Assembly (NCBI GenBank): GCA_037039925.1
Contig: JAXRKP010001132.1
Span: forward strand, 88,501-152,500
Length of the DNA: 64,000 bases
Direction: 5' to 3'
Source of the DNA: Doris montereyensis
Lineage: Eukaryota > Mollusca > Gastropoda > Nudibranchia > Dorididae
In this document: piece by piece, positions 25,701 to 32,800 of the stretch
How the letters are laid out: the number at the start of each line of letters is the position of its first letter
Numbering within the stretch: the first letter of the stretch is position 1
Program-made: the position numbers and the translations under genes
Notes under the pieces: model-generated
The model's input: the letters and a program-made list of their open reading frames with translations, nothing else
What the model was told of the DNA's origin: nothing
Database searches by the model: none

Positions 25701-27334
25701 TTTCAAAAAAAGAGATGTAACAAAAGGAAAATAACAGTAATTTAGTAAATTATCTCTGTATCTATTTTATTTCTACGAAGACAATAACTCGGATAAATTA
25801 TCTTTTTTAAACTTAATGCCTTAAAATGGTTTTCATTCCACCCTTTCAACAACTTTGTTCTTACTCACCTCTTCATCAGAAGAATCGTATTCATACTCGT
25901 CTGCTTCTTGTTTTTCTTCCTCTTCCTCTTCTTCTACCCGAAAACGAGGATCTTGAATTACTGGGTTGAAATTGATGTTAACACCCTGATCGTCATCATC
26001 ACTGTCCTCGCTACTGCTGTCGTCTTCTTCATCATTGTATTCCTCATCTTCACTACTGCTGCTTTCCTCATCACTCGTATTGTTCTCAAGGCCGTCTTCC
26101 TTTTCTGATTCGCTTCATCTTCTGATCCCTCATCTACTTTACTTTTCTGCAACAGTGAAATGCAAATTCCTTTTATGATTCATCAAATCCTGAGCCCTAA
26201 TTGTAGGACAGACTTTTAAACGGCACACTAACAAAATGGTGATGATTGAAAATGTGTTGGAGTTTAAACACTCAGCAAAAAAAATTAGCTTTTAAAAATT
26301 AAGCAAGAATCACACTCCAATGGAAGTGAGGTCAACCGTGAAACCAGCCTCCATTAATTCTACACATTTTTCAAATAAGTCCAGAATACAGTATAGTATT
26401 AGTAAGGGTGGACGTGGGCATAGCAAGAAACACTACCATACTAGTAGAATTATTTGATTTACATACGTACGCATAAATATTTTCTGTGATTAGACACTAA
26501 CGTACAGAAACTTTTATGAAAACACGGCCATTTCTCTTAACCCTGTGGGAAATTAAATGGGAACAAAGAAGTTTGAACCTGCCTTTATTGATGATGTTAC
26601 GGTTCAAGTGACTGTAGACTAGCAATAATTATTAAACACTAATCAATATAATTGTACCACTTTAGCAAAAAAGAAAAGAAATGTTATTTAATGAAATCTC
26701 CTGATAGCCTTTCAATATTTGGTGACTTGGCTATGAAAATCTAATTGTAATTATTCACAGTAAATGACAAAATTCATTCAGGAAAGTCTGTATGATCTTG
26801 CTGTTAATTCATTTATTAAATCCTTTTTCATTTCACAGAACTGTTATTCTCCTTCCCGATTTACTATCAGCCTTCTATAGGATGAAAATCATATTTTCCT
26901 CTGCTTTGAGGCGTTATGAATGAATGTATTATGTATTGCCGACGATCATTCACCCCTAATTTTTTTAAAGACGCACCCCCCTCAAGATATGTCCAAGCAA
27001 TGTCAGTGGATGGTTGTTGGCGCCCCTGATTAAGACATCCTCCTTTTCTCCTATTCTTATACAGGCTTTTCTTTCACCTTGCCATTGCCTCTTCATTCAC
27101 TATGAGATCGCATACAGTGGACGGAGGTAAATGACAAAAACAAAACAAGCAATGTCAAGTTATACAAGGAAGAAAATAATGTGCTTCCAAATAACATGAC
27201 AAACCATTGTAAAATAAGAGAAAATTTGATGTGAAGTACATTTGTCATTGGAAACTCACACTGATAATTTCATTGTCGTTCTCTTGAGTGAAGACACTTG
27301 AAGTTCCAGCTTTTCTTTTCTCTCCTTTCGTCAT
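5498..27334 (-). CDS. BOP1: BOP1, ribosome biogenesis protein (block of proliferation 1), 19 exons
   Basis: Nucleolar WD40 protein that with PES1 and WDR12 forms the PeBoW complex needed for ITS2 processing and 60S subunit maturation. Exons read on the minus strand: 27260-27334 (start ATG), 25869-26146, 24734-24885, 24317-24436, 23688-23789, 21787-21909, 21353-21463, 20148-20308, 19511-19592, 18319-18388, 17532-17663, 16340-16446, 14990-15068, 13744-13853, 10371-10445, 9045-9144, 7785-7869, 6834-6940, 5498-5651 (stop TAG). The sum is about 740 codons, close to the human 746. Diagnostic stretches: acidic E/D-rich N-terminus in exon 2; [20 protein letters not shown] (exon 3); [20 protein letters not shown] (exon 5); [20 protein letters not shown] (exon 7), all of the BOP1NT domain; then WD40 repeats such as [18 protein letters not shown] and [17 protein letters not shown], ending [20 protein letters not shown]. 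Splice sites are GT-AG with matching phases. About 13 single-base indels break the frame (see findings); an unpolished assembly is the likeliest reason. Confidence 0.95.
5880..6045 (+). mobile_element. LINE fragment (reverse transcriptase tail, GHTLRK motif)
   Basis: One frame gives [20 protein letters not shown] followed by SQVKENG. This matches the conserved WIGHTLRK..NITR.AL.W.PQGKRK.GRP stretch near the end of many invertebrate non-LTR reverse transcriptases. Only about 55 codons remain, with stops before and after. It lies in the last intron of BOP1, antisense to it. Confidence 0.65.
6046..6833. other. BOP1 last intron, middle part, nothing recognised
   Basis: Moderate GC, no tandem array. 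Open frames of 76-107 codons here show no similarity that I recognise and lie in an intron. Confidence 0.5.
7495..7600. repeat. Dispersed repeat E, copy 1
   Basis: AATCTGATTCTGAATCATC, GGTGGATCACCTAGAAAGAA and GCCAAACGCTAGAC recur at 43335-43435. The TGATTCTGA core resembles the tail of the LINE at 59840, so it may be a LINE tail piece. Confidence 0.5.
8010..8965. repeat. Degenerate minisatellite (CACACATACATTCTCTCTGTGT), BOP1 intron 16
   Basis: About 45 irregular units of 17-24 bp over 950 bp, ending in a CA run. The 320-codon plus-strand frame here is produced by the repeat. Confidence 0.9.
9360..9652 (-). repeat. SINE family S1, complete antisense copy
   Basis: Longest S1 copy: AAGTTCCTTCACGGCCATAA, GTGAAACGGAACAGGTGATA, ACGCAGGTTTTTACTTCC, CCCAAGGAACACAATGTCGG, then the reverse of the tRNA-like head (CCGAGACCTCATGATCC). 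On the minus strand the head leads. In BOP1 intron 15, same sense as BOP1. Confidence 0.75.
9660..9885. repeat. Dispersed repeat C, copy 1
   Basis: Blocks AATGCAACAGTGTTTTG, CAATTTCTTTGCTG-like, TACTTTTCAAGGTAAGCAC, AGACTCAAAACCAAAAG, ACTAAATACGTTTTTTATC, ACTGGTTAGC recur in the same order at 19195-19410. Unknown type. BOP1 intron 15. Confidence 0.55.
10100..10190 (-). repeat. Dispersed family S3 (copy 2)
   Basis: AGTTACCCTGTCCACAATAG and GCAGTGATCTCAGGATGGAT, then a run of 17 A. BOP1 intron 15. Confidence 0.6.
10640..11245 (+). mobile_element. Degenerate LINE 3' fragment (reverse transcriptase C-terminus)
   Basis: Reads in broken frames as the thumb/C-terminal region of a non-LTR reverse transcriptase: [15 protein letters not shown], then [13 protein letters not shown], then AAWRQNE near the end, followed by a GAAAGAAAGAAAG tail. 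Several stops and frame changes. It sits in BOP1 intron 14, antisense to BOP1. A second copy of its 3' part is at 33715-33965 and tail copies are at 48420-48560. Confidence 0.8.
11245..11395 (-). repeat. Dispersed family S3 (copy 3)
   Basis: AGTTACCCTGTCCACCATAT, GCGGTGGTATCATGGTGAAT, AGAGTGACAGGAAAGAAGCC. It follows the LINE fragment tail directly. BOP1 intron 14. Confidence 0.6.
11592..12345 (-). repeat. SINE family S1, split by a solo LTR
   Basis: AAGTTCCTTCAAGGCCATTA up to 11795, solo LTR 11796-12288, then the remainder (TCGGACCCCAGCTTTTGCTA, ATTCAAACACGAGAC, ATGATCCCAAGTCCGGC). The final part, from the tRNA-like head, is the first unit of the 37-bp satellite that follows. Confidence 0.8.
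11796..12288. mobile_element. Solo LTR of an LTR retrotransposon
   Basis: A 493-bp block starting TGTCACATAG and ending ACGCAACA, flanked on both sides by ACGTC (11791-11795 and 12289-12293), i.e. TG...CA termini with a 5-bp target-site duplication. It contains a TATA-like ACTATAAATAAGCC near 12045. It splits an S1 SINE copy: the SINE body ends at 11795 and resumes at 12289 with the expected next bases (ACAACGTCGG to ATTCAAAC). No coding sequence inside. Ty3/Gypsy and Bel/Pao elements both give 5-bp duplications, so the superfamily is open. Confidence 0.85.
12310..13465. repeat. Minisatellite, 37-bp unit, about 31 copies, from an S1 SINE head
   Basis: Unit GGTACCAAGTCGGGCAGGCT plus AAACACCAGACTACTAT. 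The first unit continues an S1 tRNA-like head. Each unit carries a KpnI-type GGTACC palindrome. BOP1 intron 14. Confidence 0.95.
13900..13990. repeat. ATA/ATG-rich microsatellite
   Basis: Imperfect (ATA)n with ATG variants, BOP1 intron 13, about 50 bp upstream of exon 14. Confidence 0.85.
14075..14180 (-). repeat. Dispersed family S3 (copy 4)
   Basis: TTACCCCCGTCCACCATTTG, TGATGATCCCAGAGTAAATT, AGAGGACACAGCAAG. Leads into the 37-bp array. BOP1 intron 13. Confidence 0.55.
14180..14748. repeat. Minisatellite, 37-bp unit, about 15 copies
   Basis: Unit GAGACTGGAGGGCCTTTTCC plus CTAGAGCTTATGGCTGT. BOP1 intron 13, 240 bp from exon 13. Confidence 0.95.
14815..14945 (+). repeat. SINE family S2, tail fragment (sense)
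   Basis: GATGGACAATAAAAAG, CTCTGTGCACGTTGGGGCTG, CAGGGCAGTCCAGGCAAAAA. A run of 17 C follows (14946-14962). Between the 37-bp array and BOP1 exon 13. Confidence 0.55.
15318..15445 (-). repeat. Dispersed family S3 (copy 5), with tail repeat
   Basis: TGTTTGTTTGTTTGTTTGTT, ATCTATCCCGTCCACCATTG, GAAAGAGTGAAAGGG, ACCTACCAGCCGTCCACTGT. On the minus strand the element therefore ends in an (AAAC)n tail, as a retroposon would. BOP1 intron 12. Confidence 0.65.
15817..16108. repeat. Minisatellite, 48-bp unit, 6 copies
   Basis: Unit GCATTCACCGTTGTCATTAA, TACCAATATTACTACAAAGC, TTAAATTT. Multiple of three, so long frames arise on both strands; not coding. BOP1 intron 12. Confidence 0.95.
16160..16285 (-). 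repeat. Dispersed family S3 (copy 6)
   Basis: AATTTACCCTGTCCGCCATA, TGCAGTGATCTCAGGCTGAA, AGTGGAAGGAAAGAAGTG, CCGCCCACTGT. Ends about 55 bp from BOP1 exon 12. Confidence 0.65.
17215..17350 (-). repeat. Dispersed family S3 (copy 7)
   Basis: TTTTACCATTTGCGGTGATC, TCAAGGTGAATTAAGAGGAA, GGGAAGAAGTAGGGCC. BOP1 intron 11. Confidence 0.6.
17392..17456 (+). repeat. SINE family S1, 3' end fragment
   Basis: GGCTCTATGGGCCATAACAG is the reverse complement of the S1 body start, so only the last 60 bases of a sense copy remain. In BOP1 intron 11, less than 80 bp from exon 11. Confidence 0.6.
18078..18312 (+). repeat. SINE family S1, sense copy with tRNA-like head
   Basis: Head has GGTAGCCAGGTGGTAAGG (A-box region) and GGGGTTGAATCCTGG (B-box region); body has TTCCTTGGGAAGGACAG, CCCCACTCGACTAAATGGGT, CTAGCGTCC and ATTATTATCACCTATTCCACG. 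The same body occurs in reverse in several other places in the window, which defines the family. In BOP1 intron 10. Confidence 0.8.
19195..19410. repeat. Dispersed repeat C, copy 2
   Basis: GTGCAATGGTAGTTTTG, ATTTTTCAAGGTAAATAG, ACTCAAAGCCAAAAA, ACTAAATGTTTTTTATGC, ACTGGTTAGC, in the same order as at 9660. BOP1 intron 9. Confidence 0.55.
20495..20645 (+). repeat. SINE family S1, sense, 3'-truncated
   Basis: TGGTGGCCAAGTGGGTTGCC and CCGGGTTCAAATCCTAGCAA give a clear tRNA-like A and B box pair. The body (GTGTTCCTTTGGAAAGACAC, CCTCACTCGACC) stops near 20645. In BOP1 intron 7. Confidence 0.75.
20819..21189. mobile_element. Long foldback element (about 140-bp arms, about 90-bp loop)
   Basis: Left arm 20819-20956 (TAAATCATTCAACTGTCC to GGGCATGCCGG) is repeated in inverted form at 21048-21189 with only scattered differences. 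The loop is 20957-21047. Such palindromes are typical of foldback MITEs. It lies in BOP1 intron 7, so the pre-mRNA could form a long hairpin. The right arm runs straight into an S2 SINE tail at 21186. Confidence 0.85.
21186..21290 (-). repeat. SINE family S2, tail fragment
   Basis: CACCCACACCCAAGGTGATC, TCAGGGGAGATTTTTGTAGG, TGCCTTGACTGCCC. Abuts the right arm of the foldback element. In BOP1 intron 7. Confidence 0.55.
22050..22200 (-). repeat. Dispersed family S3 (copy 8)
   Basis: AATTTACTTTGTCCACCACA, GTTGGGGTGATTAAGAGGAA, AGAAGGGGGACCTACTAGC. BOP1 intron 5. Confidence 0.6.
22388..22680 (+). repeat. SINE family S2, complete sense copy
   Basis: tRNA-like head with TTAGTTCAGAGGCAAGGTG and GGGTTCAAGTCCTGAC, then AACTTGCCCCCTAGTCC, GGTGGATTGACACCTAGTC, GTACAGACCACAACATTTTG, TGTTAAAGATTCCTTGGCTG, ending in GTTGTAGATGTGGATAAAAT. 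The last 45 bases are the first unit of the 22640-23575 minisatellite. In BOP1 intron 5. Confidence 0.8.
22640..23575. repeat. Minisatellite, about 45-bp unit, about 20 copies, from an S2 SINE tail
   Basis: Unit AAATAAGAAAATACTCCCAA, AGCCCCTTAGTTGTAGATG, TGGGTA. It begins with the last 45 bases of the S2 copy at 22388-22680. It ends 110 bp before BOP1 exon 5. Confidence 0.95.
24115..24290. repeat. Degenerate tandem repeat, about 50-bp unit, 3-4 copies
   Basis: AATCATTTGAAATCAATCA, CCAAACTCAATTCA and AAGAGAAAA recur. BOP1 intron 4, right before exon 4. Confidence 0.75.
25010..25165. repeat. Dispersed repeat D, copy 2
   Basis: Same order of blocks as 3838-4025: TCGCTTGATAAATCTATTTT, CCAATCCCTTTGTCCA, TCGGGTCAAGTATAAAG, ATAAAATTCAACCTGTTTAC. 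In BOP1 intron 2. Confidence 0.6.
25166..25868. other. BOP1 intron 2 sequence without recognised features
   Basis: About 700 bp of unique-looking, AT-rich sequence. No repeat, RNA gene or coding signal that I can support. Confidence 0.6.
26147..27259. other. BOP1 intron 1 without recognised features
   Basis: AT-rich sequence; nothing recognised in 1.1 kb. It is among the longest tandem-repeat-free stretches. Confidence 0.6.
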
Positions 27335-28439
27335 AACTGTGTACGGTTTGCTAAATCCCAAAGGACTTAAATGGATAAAAATAAATCAAAGTTAGAAGAC
27401 AACAAAAGCTCAAAAACGGCTGATATAAATATACTAAATGCTATGGAAACCAGTCAAATTAAAACTTTTGTAACTTCATAATCACAAGAATGTGTGAAGA
27501 GCTTTTTGATGGTGACACATCTTCATTTGCATACGGCTCTAGTCTCAGCTTTTCCTCGAAATACAACGCTGAGGCCAATATGCCATGTTTATTATAGAAA
27601 GGACAGAACAAAAAAACCAAAACAAAGCTAAAGATAATACAAAGCTGCATTTCCCCCACAGTAATATATGGATATGAGACATGGACAATGAACAAGAATA
27701 TTATTAAAGGCCAGCAGTATTCGTCATTAATGACAATGGACATCACCACCATTAGTCAATAAGAGTGAAAGGAGCTCATCACTAATTCAGGTTTGTCCAT
27801 TCGTCATTAATGATGAATGATGGTCCTCAAAATGATCCCAGTTAAACTAGGAATAGACTATTCATGTAATGACTAATTTATAAATTCAAGATTCAACATT
27901 AGATCTAGATGTAATGTGCGTGATTTGATCTATCTACATATCTCTCACTCAGTCTTTATGTCATATTTGTGTGTCTCTCTCCTATCTTTCTTGGTCTTGT
28001 CCTCTCTCTCTCATGTGTATATTTATGTGTTTCTCTCTCACTTTTCATCTTTCTTAGGTCTTGTGTCACGATTGGGTCTAGATATATATGGCGTGTATGT
28101 GATTTGATTGTTTCACGTAAAGAACTTTTTTTAAATCTCTTGTTTCTTTATTTCGTGACATGAGTCAAAAGTTGAGCCTGGAACAAGGTTGATGGACATT
28201 TTTACAGATGAAACGGTCAGCTCAGCAACCAATGATGCTGAGAACAATGAAATGATGTGCTTACAGCAAGAACAAATTCGAGTACTGATGAGTGCCAAAA
28301 AGCTACTCATTTCGTAATCCGTAACACATCTGATACTTTATGACGAATAGCCTTTTTTCGCTTTCAGGTACTCGTCATTACTGACGAATAGTCACTTTGA
28401 TTATTAAATTCATTCAAAATGAAATAATACAGAAAAATC
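27335..28439. other. Upstream region of BOP1
   Basis: Contains a loose direct duplication around CGTCATTAATGA (27720 and 27800) and short CT-rich runs (27950-28070). No clear promoter element. The BOP1 start region (27335-27480) has no TATA box in the usual place. Confidence 0.5.
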
Positions 28440-28800
28440 CATAGAATAATAGAATTTTATGGACTGAACACAGAACCAATACATCCATAGAGAAGAGTTG
28501 TGTAGGCAAACGAAGGATGGCTGGAACGGTTTGATAGAACTCATAGGCTAAAATACTTTGGCCATATCTAACAACATCAAGGTTCAGAAAAGATGATTCT
28601 GGAGGGTAAAATGAGTGGGAAAAGAACAGAGGAAAGCCAAGCAGAAGAAGGAGAAAGACATTTAGGAAGCTCTTAGAATAAACAATAACAGGGGCAGGAA
28701 AAAAAACAAAGGACAGAGAGACCTATAGATGTGCTGTAAGTATCAAGCAGTGTAAGAGATGCAACGTCCTTTGGGATTTATGAGCAGAAAAGAGCAGTTA
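28440..28800 (+). mobile_element. LINE fragment (reverse transcriptase C-terminus)
   Basis: Broken frames give TEHRTNTSI, LKYFGHI and MILEGKMSGKRT, then an RRR-rich run and a KDRETYRCAV-like end. This resembles the C-terminal tail of RTE- or Jockey-type reverse transcriptases. Several stops. It lies between BOP1 and SLC7A6OS. Confidence 0.6.
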
Positions 28801-29162
28801 ACTCAGTTGATGATGACATAAAGTTTACCTTGCATGCTTTTATTTTAAGTCTTGTTTATGAAAATAATCAGTCATTAGATCTAAAATCTATGACTTAACA
28901 TTTATTACTATCATTATTGAAGTAGAGAGTGCGATGAGGCACATGTGCAAATTGTTCTCTGTAAAATGAACTGCCAGAAGGGACCTAACCTTGCATCAGA
29001 TGGGTGGGTGGGGCAGGTGGGGTTCAGGGATGGTAATAATAGTAAAAGTACAATAGTAATCATAGTAATAATTACTAATAGTAGTGAAAAGTGCGAGTCC
29101 AGTCCTACCTTTACTTCAATGTTTATACACTAAAATAGAACTTTATTTCGTTTATGATTGCC

Positions 29163-29325
29163 ATCATCACGTTATTCACTGTCACCAGTGCACAGAGCGG
29201 CCTGAGAGTGTCTTTTTCAATGTTATTCACTGTCACCAGTGCCCAGAGCGGCCTGAGAGTGTCTATTTAAATGTTATTCACTGTCACCAGTGCACAGAGC
29301 GGCCTGAGAGTGTCTACTTAAATGT
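29163..29325. repeat. Tandem repeat, about 55-bp unit, 3 copies
   Basis: Unit TGTTATTCACTGTCACCAGT, GCACAGAGCGGCCTGAGAGT, GTCTATTTAAA. Upstream of SLC7A6OS. Confidence 0.9.
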
Positions 29326-29635
29326 TAACTACTACACACTGTACTACAGACGTAGTCGTGATGTAACTAACTCATTAGCTGGTGGTAGACTGAAGACTAA
29401 ATTTGTTTGATCAAAGAATTCAATGAGAAAAGAAAAATTACAAACGAAATTATTATGTCTGATTATATACACACCAGCTACTCGTCGAGCGTAGGGAGAT
29501 ATGTTTCTTCAAATTTAGCCCTTGGCTTGTGTAGGACTCACACGCAGATAGAGCCTGGTAAAGTAACGGCTTTCTACTCACTGCTCAACGTGACATGTGC
29601 TGTGAAGTTGAAAGCGAAAGGAAAAAACATTGTAT

Positions 29636-29896
29636 TAATTATCGATACTTCAATGACCAATTTACGCTTTCAGGAACTGTTCAATACTTCACATTTCCCA
29701 ACTTATTTTACAGGCGATACTCTAAAATCGATTTACAAGTTAGAGTGTTCGTAGTTTTATGCTCTTTTGCATTACAAAAACAAAATAGAGCACTATTTAT
29801 CGATACTTTTAATGTCTTCAGTTGCGAAGAACGTTCTGTTTACCCCTATATAAACGACGTCGCTTGCTTACCTGGACACTTTCGGTTTTGTTCAAA
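29636..29896 (+). promoter_or_regulatory. Candidate SLC7A6OS promoter
   Basis: Two identical TTATCGATACTT elements at 29639-29650 and 29797-29808 (core TATCGATA, the DRE core known from insects), then TATATAA at 29847-29853 and ACGACGTCG at 29854-29862, 35-50 bp before the start codon. The motifs are seen; their function in this animal is inference. Confidence 0.45.
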
Positions 29897-32800
29897 ATGG
29901 CATCAGTCATACGAGTTAAACGTCGTAGAAATGAAGATCCGGCAGAGGCACTGATACTGTCTCAAAAGAAGTCTCGTCTTGACATCGAGACTTCTACTAA
30001 TGTAAAATTAGACAGTGTCCTAGAATTTGCAGGAACGCTATCATCGAAGGTTTGTTTGAGTCATTTTTTCAATTCATGACTACCAACGTTGACTAACCAG
30101 GAACCATTTTCATTTACGCCGTTCACCTTCGTTCAAAATGCTTCAAATATAGCATCACAGGAAAGAGCTCGACGAGTGCTTTCATATGGTACCATTATTT
30201 TTTTTCTAGGAAAAATATTAAGGGAGCTATGGCTGTTCAAAGGTCGAAAAACAGGTAACATTAGTAACAAAGCATATATCACAAAAATGGGACCCAATGA
30301 TAACTTGAACTCTTCAATTAATCTTTCTCAAAGTCTAATTGATGAATCTTCTTAACATTAAGATACAGATAATAACCAGAGAACGAGGCCGGGCTATCTG
30401 AACTACTCCACCATCCCGCCCGCCTCATGCCACAAAGGAATTTTTGATCTGCAGAACACAGCATGGTTTACGTGAGATGCCAGATCATAAACAGTTTGAA
30501 GTCACTGGGAATGTAAACTAAAATAGAAGACAATATCGATAAAAAAAATCTGAATGGATGGGAAGGGGAGGAAGGGTAGAGATTTAGAACTAAATGCAAA
30601 ATACTTAGGACTTACAATAACACTGAATTGCAATGGAAAGAACAACATAGAGCATTACGCAGAAAAGCAAATGGCATTTTGGCCTTCCTTAGAAGAAACT
30701 TTTACAACTGTCCTCAAAATGTAAAAGAAAATGCTTCAAGGCTTTAGTAAAACCAGTCTTAGATTATGGTAGCTGTGTCTGAGACCCACACCAACATACT
30801 TACATACAAGAAATTGAGAAAGTACAAAAATGCAGCCCGCTTTGTAACTAATAATTATATGTAGACTAAAGGAAATACCACAACCAACATAAACCAATTG
30901 CAATGGATACCTTTAGAAGAACATAGAGCCAGAAGTTAAATTAATATTTTCTGTGAGGCTATAAATGGCCAACTGTTATTTCCATTAGATCAACTTAAAC
31001 TTAACTCAAGAACAACAAGATCAGGCTGTTTATAGTACAGTAAGGCTGTAGAATGGATTGCCAACAGAAAAAGAACTGAAGACTTTTAAAACAGAATTAA
31101 ACACATCACTTTAAAGCCCAAATTGGATTCATATTTTAGGTTCAATCAAAATATGCGCTGACAGTTGGTCAGTTATTATTATGAAGAAGAATAATACTTT
31201 GTTTCATGATGGAACTTTGCTTTTTTTAAATTTGGCTATTGTTATTTTTTTCCATGAAGAGGCTTCAATACATTAACTCTGTGGTCAATTAAATTAAAAT
31301 AATCTTTTTCCTTAAAAACTTTTCTTTATTGTATTTACTTCTTTGTTCAATTTCCACAGAATGAATCCGTTTCCACCCACATAAAAGAAGCCATAAGGAA
31401 AAAGAAGTTGCACAGGGAGCTTCATCCTCGCTCTGCTGAGTGGAAACCGACCTCGGAATTGGTCAACAAAGTCAGAACCCATAACACACAAACTTCTCAA
31501 AGTAACAGATATCAGGTCATATGCAGCAAACGGGCTCTTGACATTGACAGTTTAGACAGTGGGGGAATTCGCTAAATGAATCCGTTGAAAATGAAAATCA
31601 GCCTTCCATGACTCATTGTGATTCAGACGCTACTCACAAACAATGTGCTGAACCGAGAGACAGTAAGTGCAGTAGATCAAATTCATCCTCATCGGTTGAA
31701 CAAGGGAAAGCCACAGTTATCTCTGATTCACAAGCTGAGGAAGTTTGCTCAACGGAAGTTCCATCCACCAATGGCAGTAATGGCCCACCTGCAGGCTCGG
31801 AGGTTGACGCAGGACAGCTCTAAAGAGCCTTCTTCTGGAATCTCAGATAAAGTGTTTTGTCTTCTTGATGTGGAGCATGAGGCGGAGCAAGAACCTCAGG
31901 TAATTCATGGGACTCGATAAACAATTAAAAATGATAGCAAGCAACATCAATTCTGTCAGTGTCATGAAATGCAATATTCTCTCTTTATTTTATTTGTACT
32001 TATTACTTTTCATTTACTCATTTCCGACGGACTACACATTTGTTCTAAATCTCGTATGTCATACATGTTTTGAGCTCGTAATGCTTAAATGTGTGTAAGC
32101 TGTTTGTGCGTGAAGAATAATTTGTTTATGGTAGGGATGTGTTGTATTTCAAATTATTATATTGAAGGTATTGTAACACCAAAGCAATGTGCCACTTTTG
32201 GATAATAAAGTTTTATCTTATCTTATCTTATTCTGAGGGTTTCATCAGTCCCCATCTAGTTTACTTCTTTGTAATCTAAATCATTTGGTAAATTCCTGTA
32301 GTGTCCGCTAAACAATGGTCAGTATGGTGGAGAGGACTGGATATGAACTGAGATCATCATTTGTGGACTAAGCTATAGATGTGTGGTTATGATTTGCGTT
32401 GCATCGTTGTCTTACACATGTCTTGTTGGAACTGGAAAATTGAAGAATTCAGTGACAACCTCCCCTCTCTCTTTCTTTCTTTCCCTCTCCCGGTCTGTCT
32501 TTCTGACTGTCTGTCTGTCTCTATCTGTCTCCCGCTCTCTCTATATATGTATTATAGCGGGGGGGGGGGTGAACAATTTGTCCTTTTTTACTGTACTAAT
32601 GATCATCGCATGAAATTGATATTTGAACTTGTCTTAGCCTGTACAATGACGTCACTCTTTTGTCGATATTTTAGACGTTTTGTTTTCTATTGGAGTCATC
32701 TACTAGATTAATAACGCTTCATTCTTAATATTATTATTATTATTATTATTATCATTATTATTATTATCATCATCATCTCTCTCTCTCTCTCTACAGGCTT

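Noticed and set aside
29600..29760. Core DRE sites as proof of an arthropod genome
   Set aside because: An 8-bp palindrome occurs by chance; gene and repeat content do not argue for an arthropod.
29407..29954. 115- and 119-codon plus-strand frames upstream of SLC7A6OS
   Set aside because: They overlap the promoter and start of SLC7A6OS in other frames and show no similarity that I recognise.
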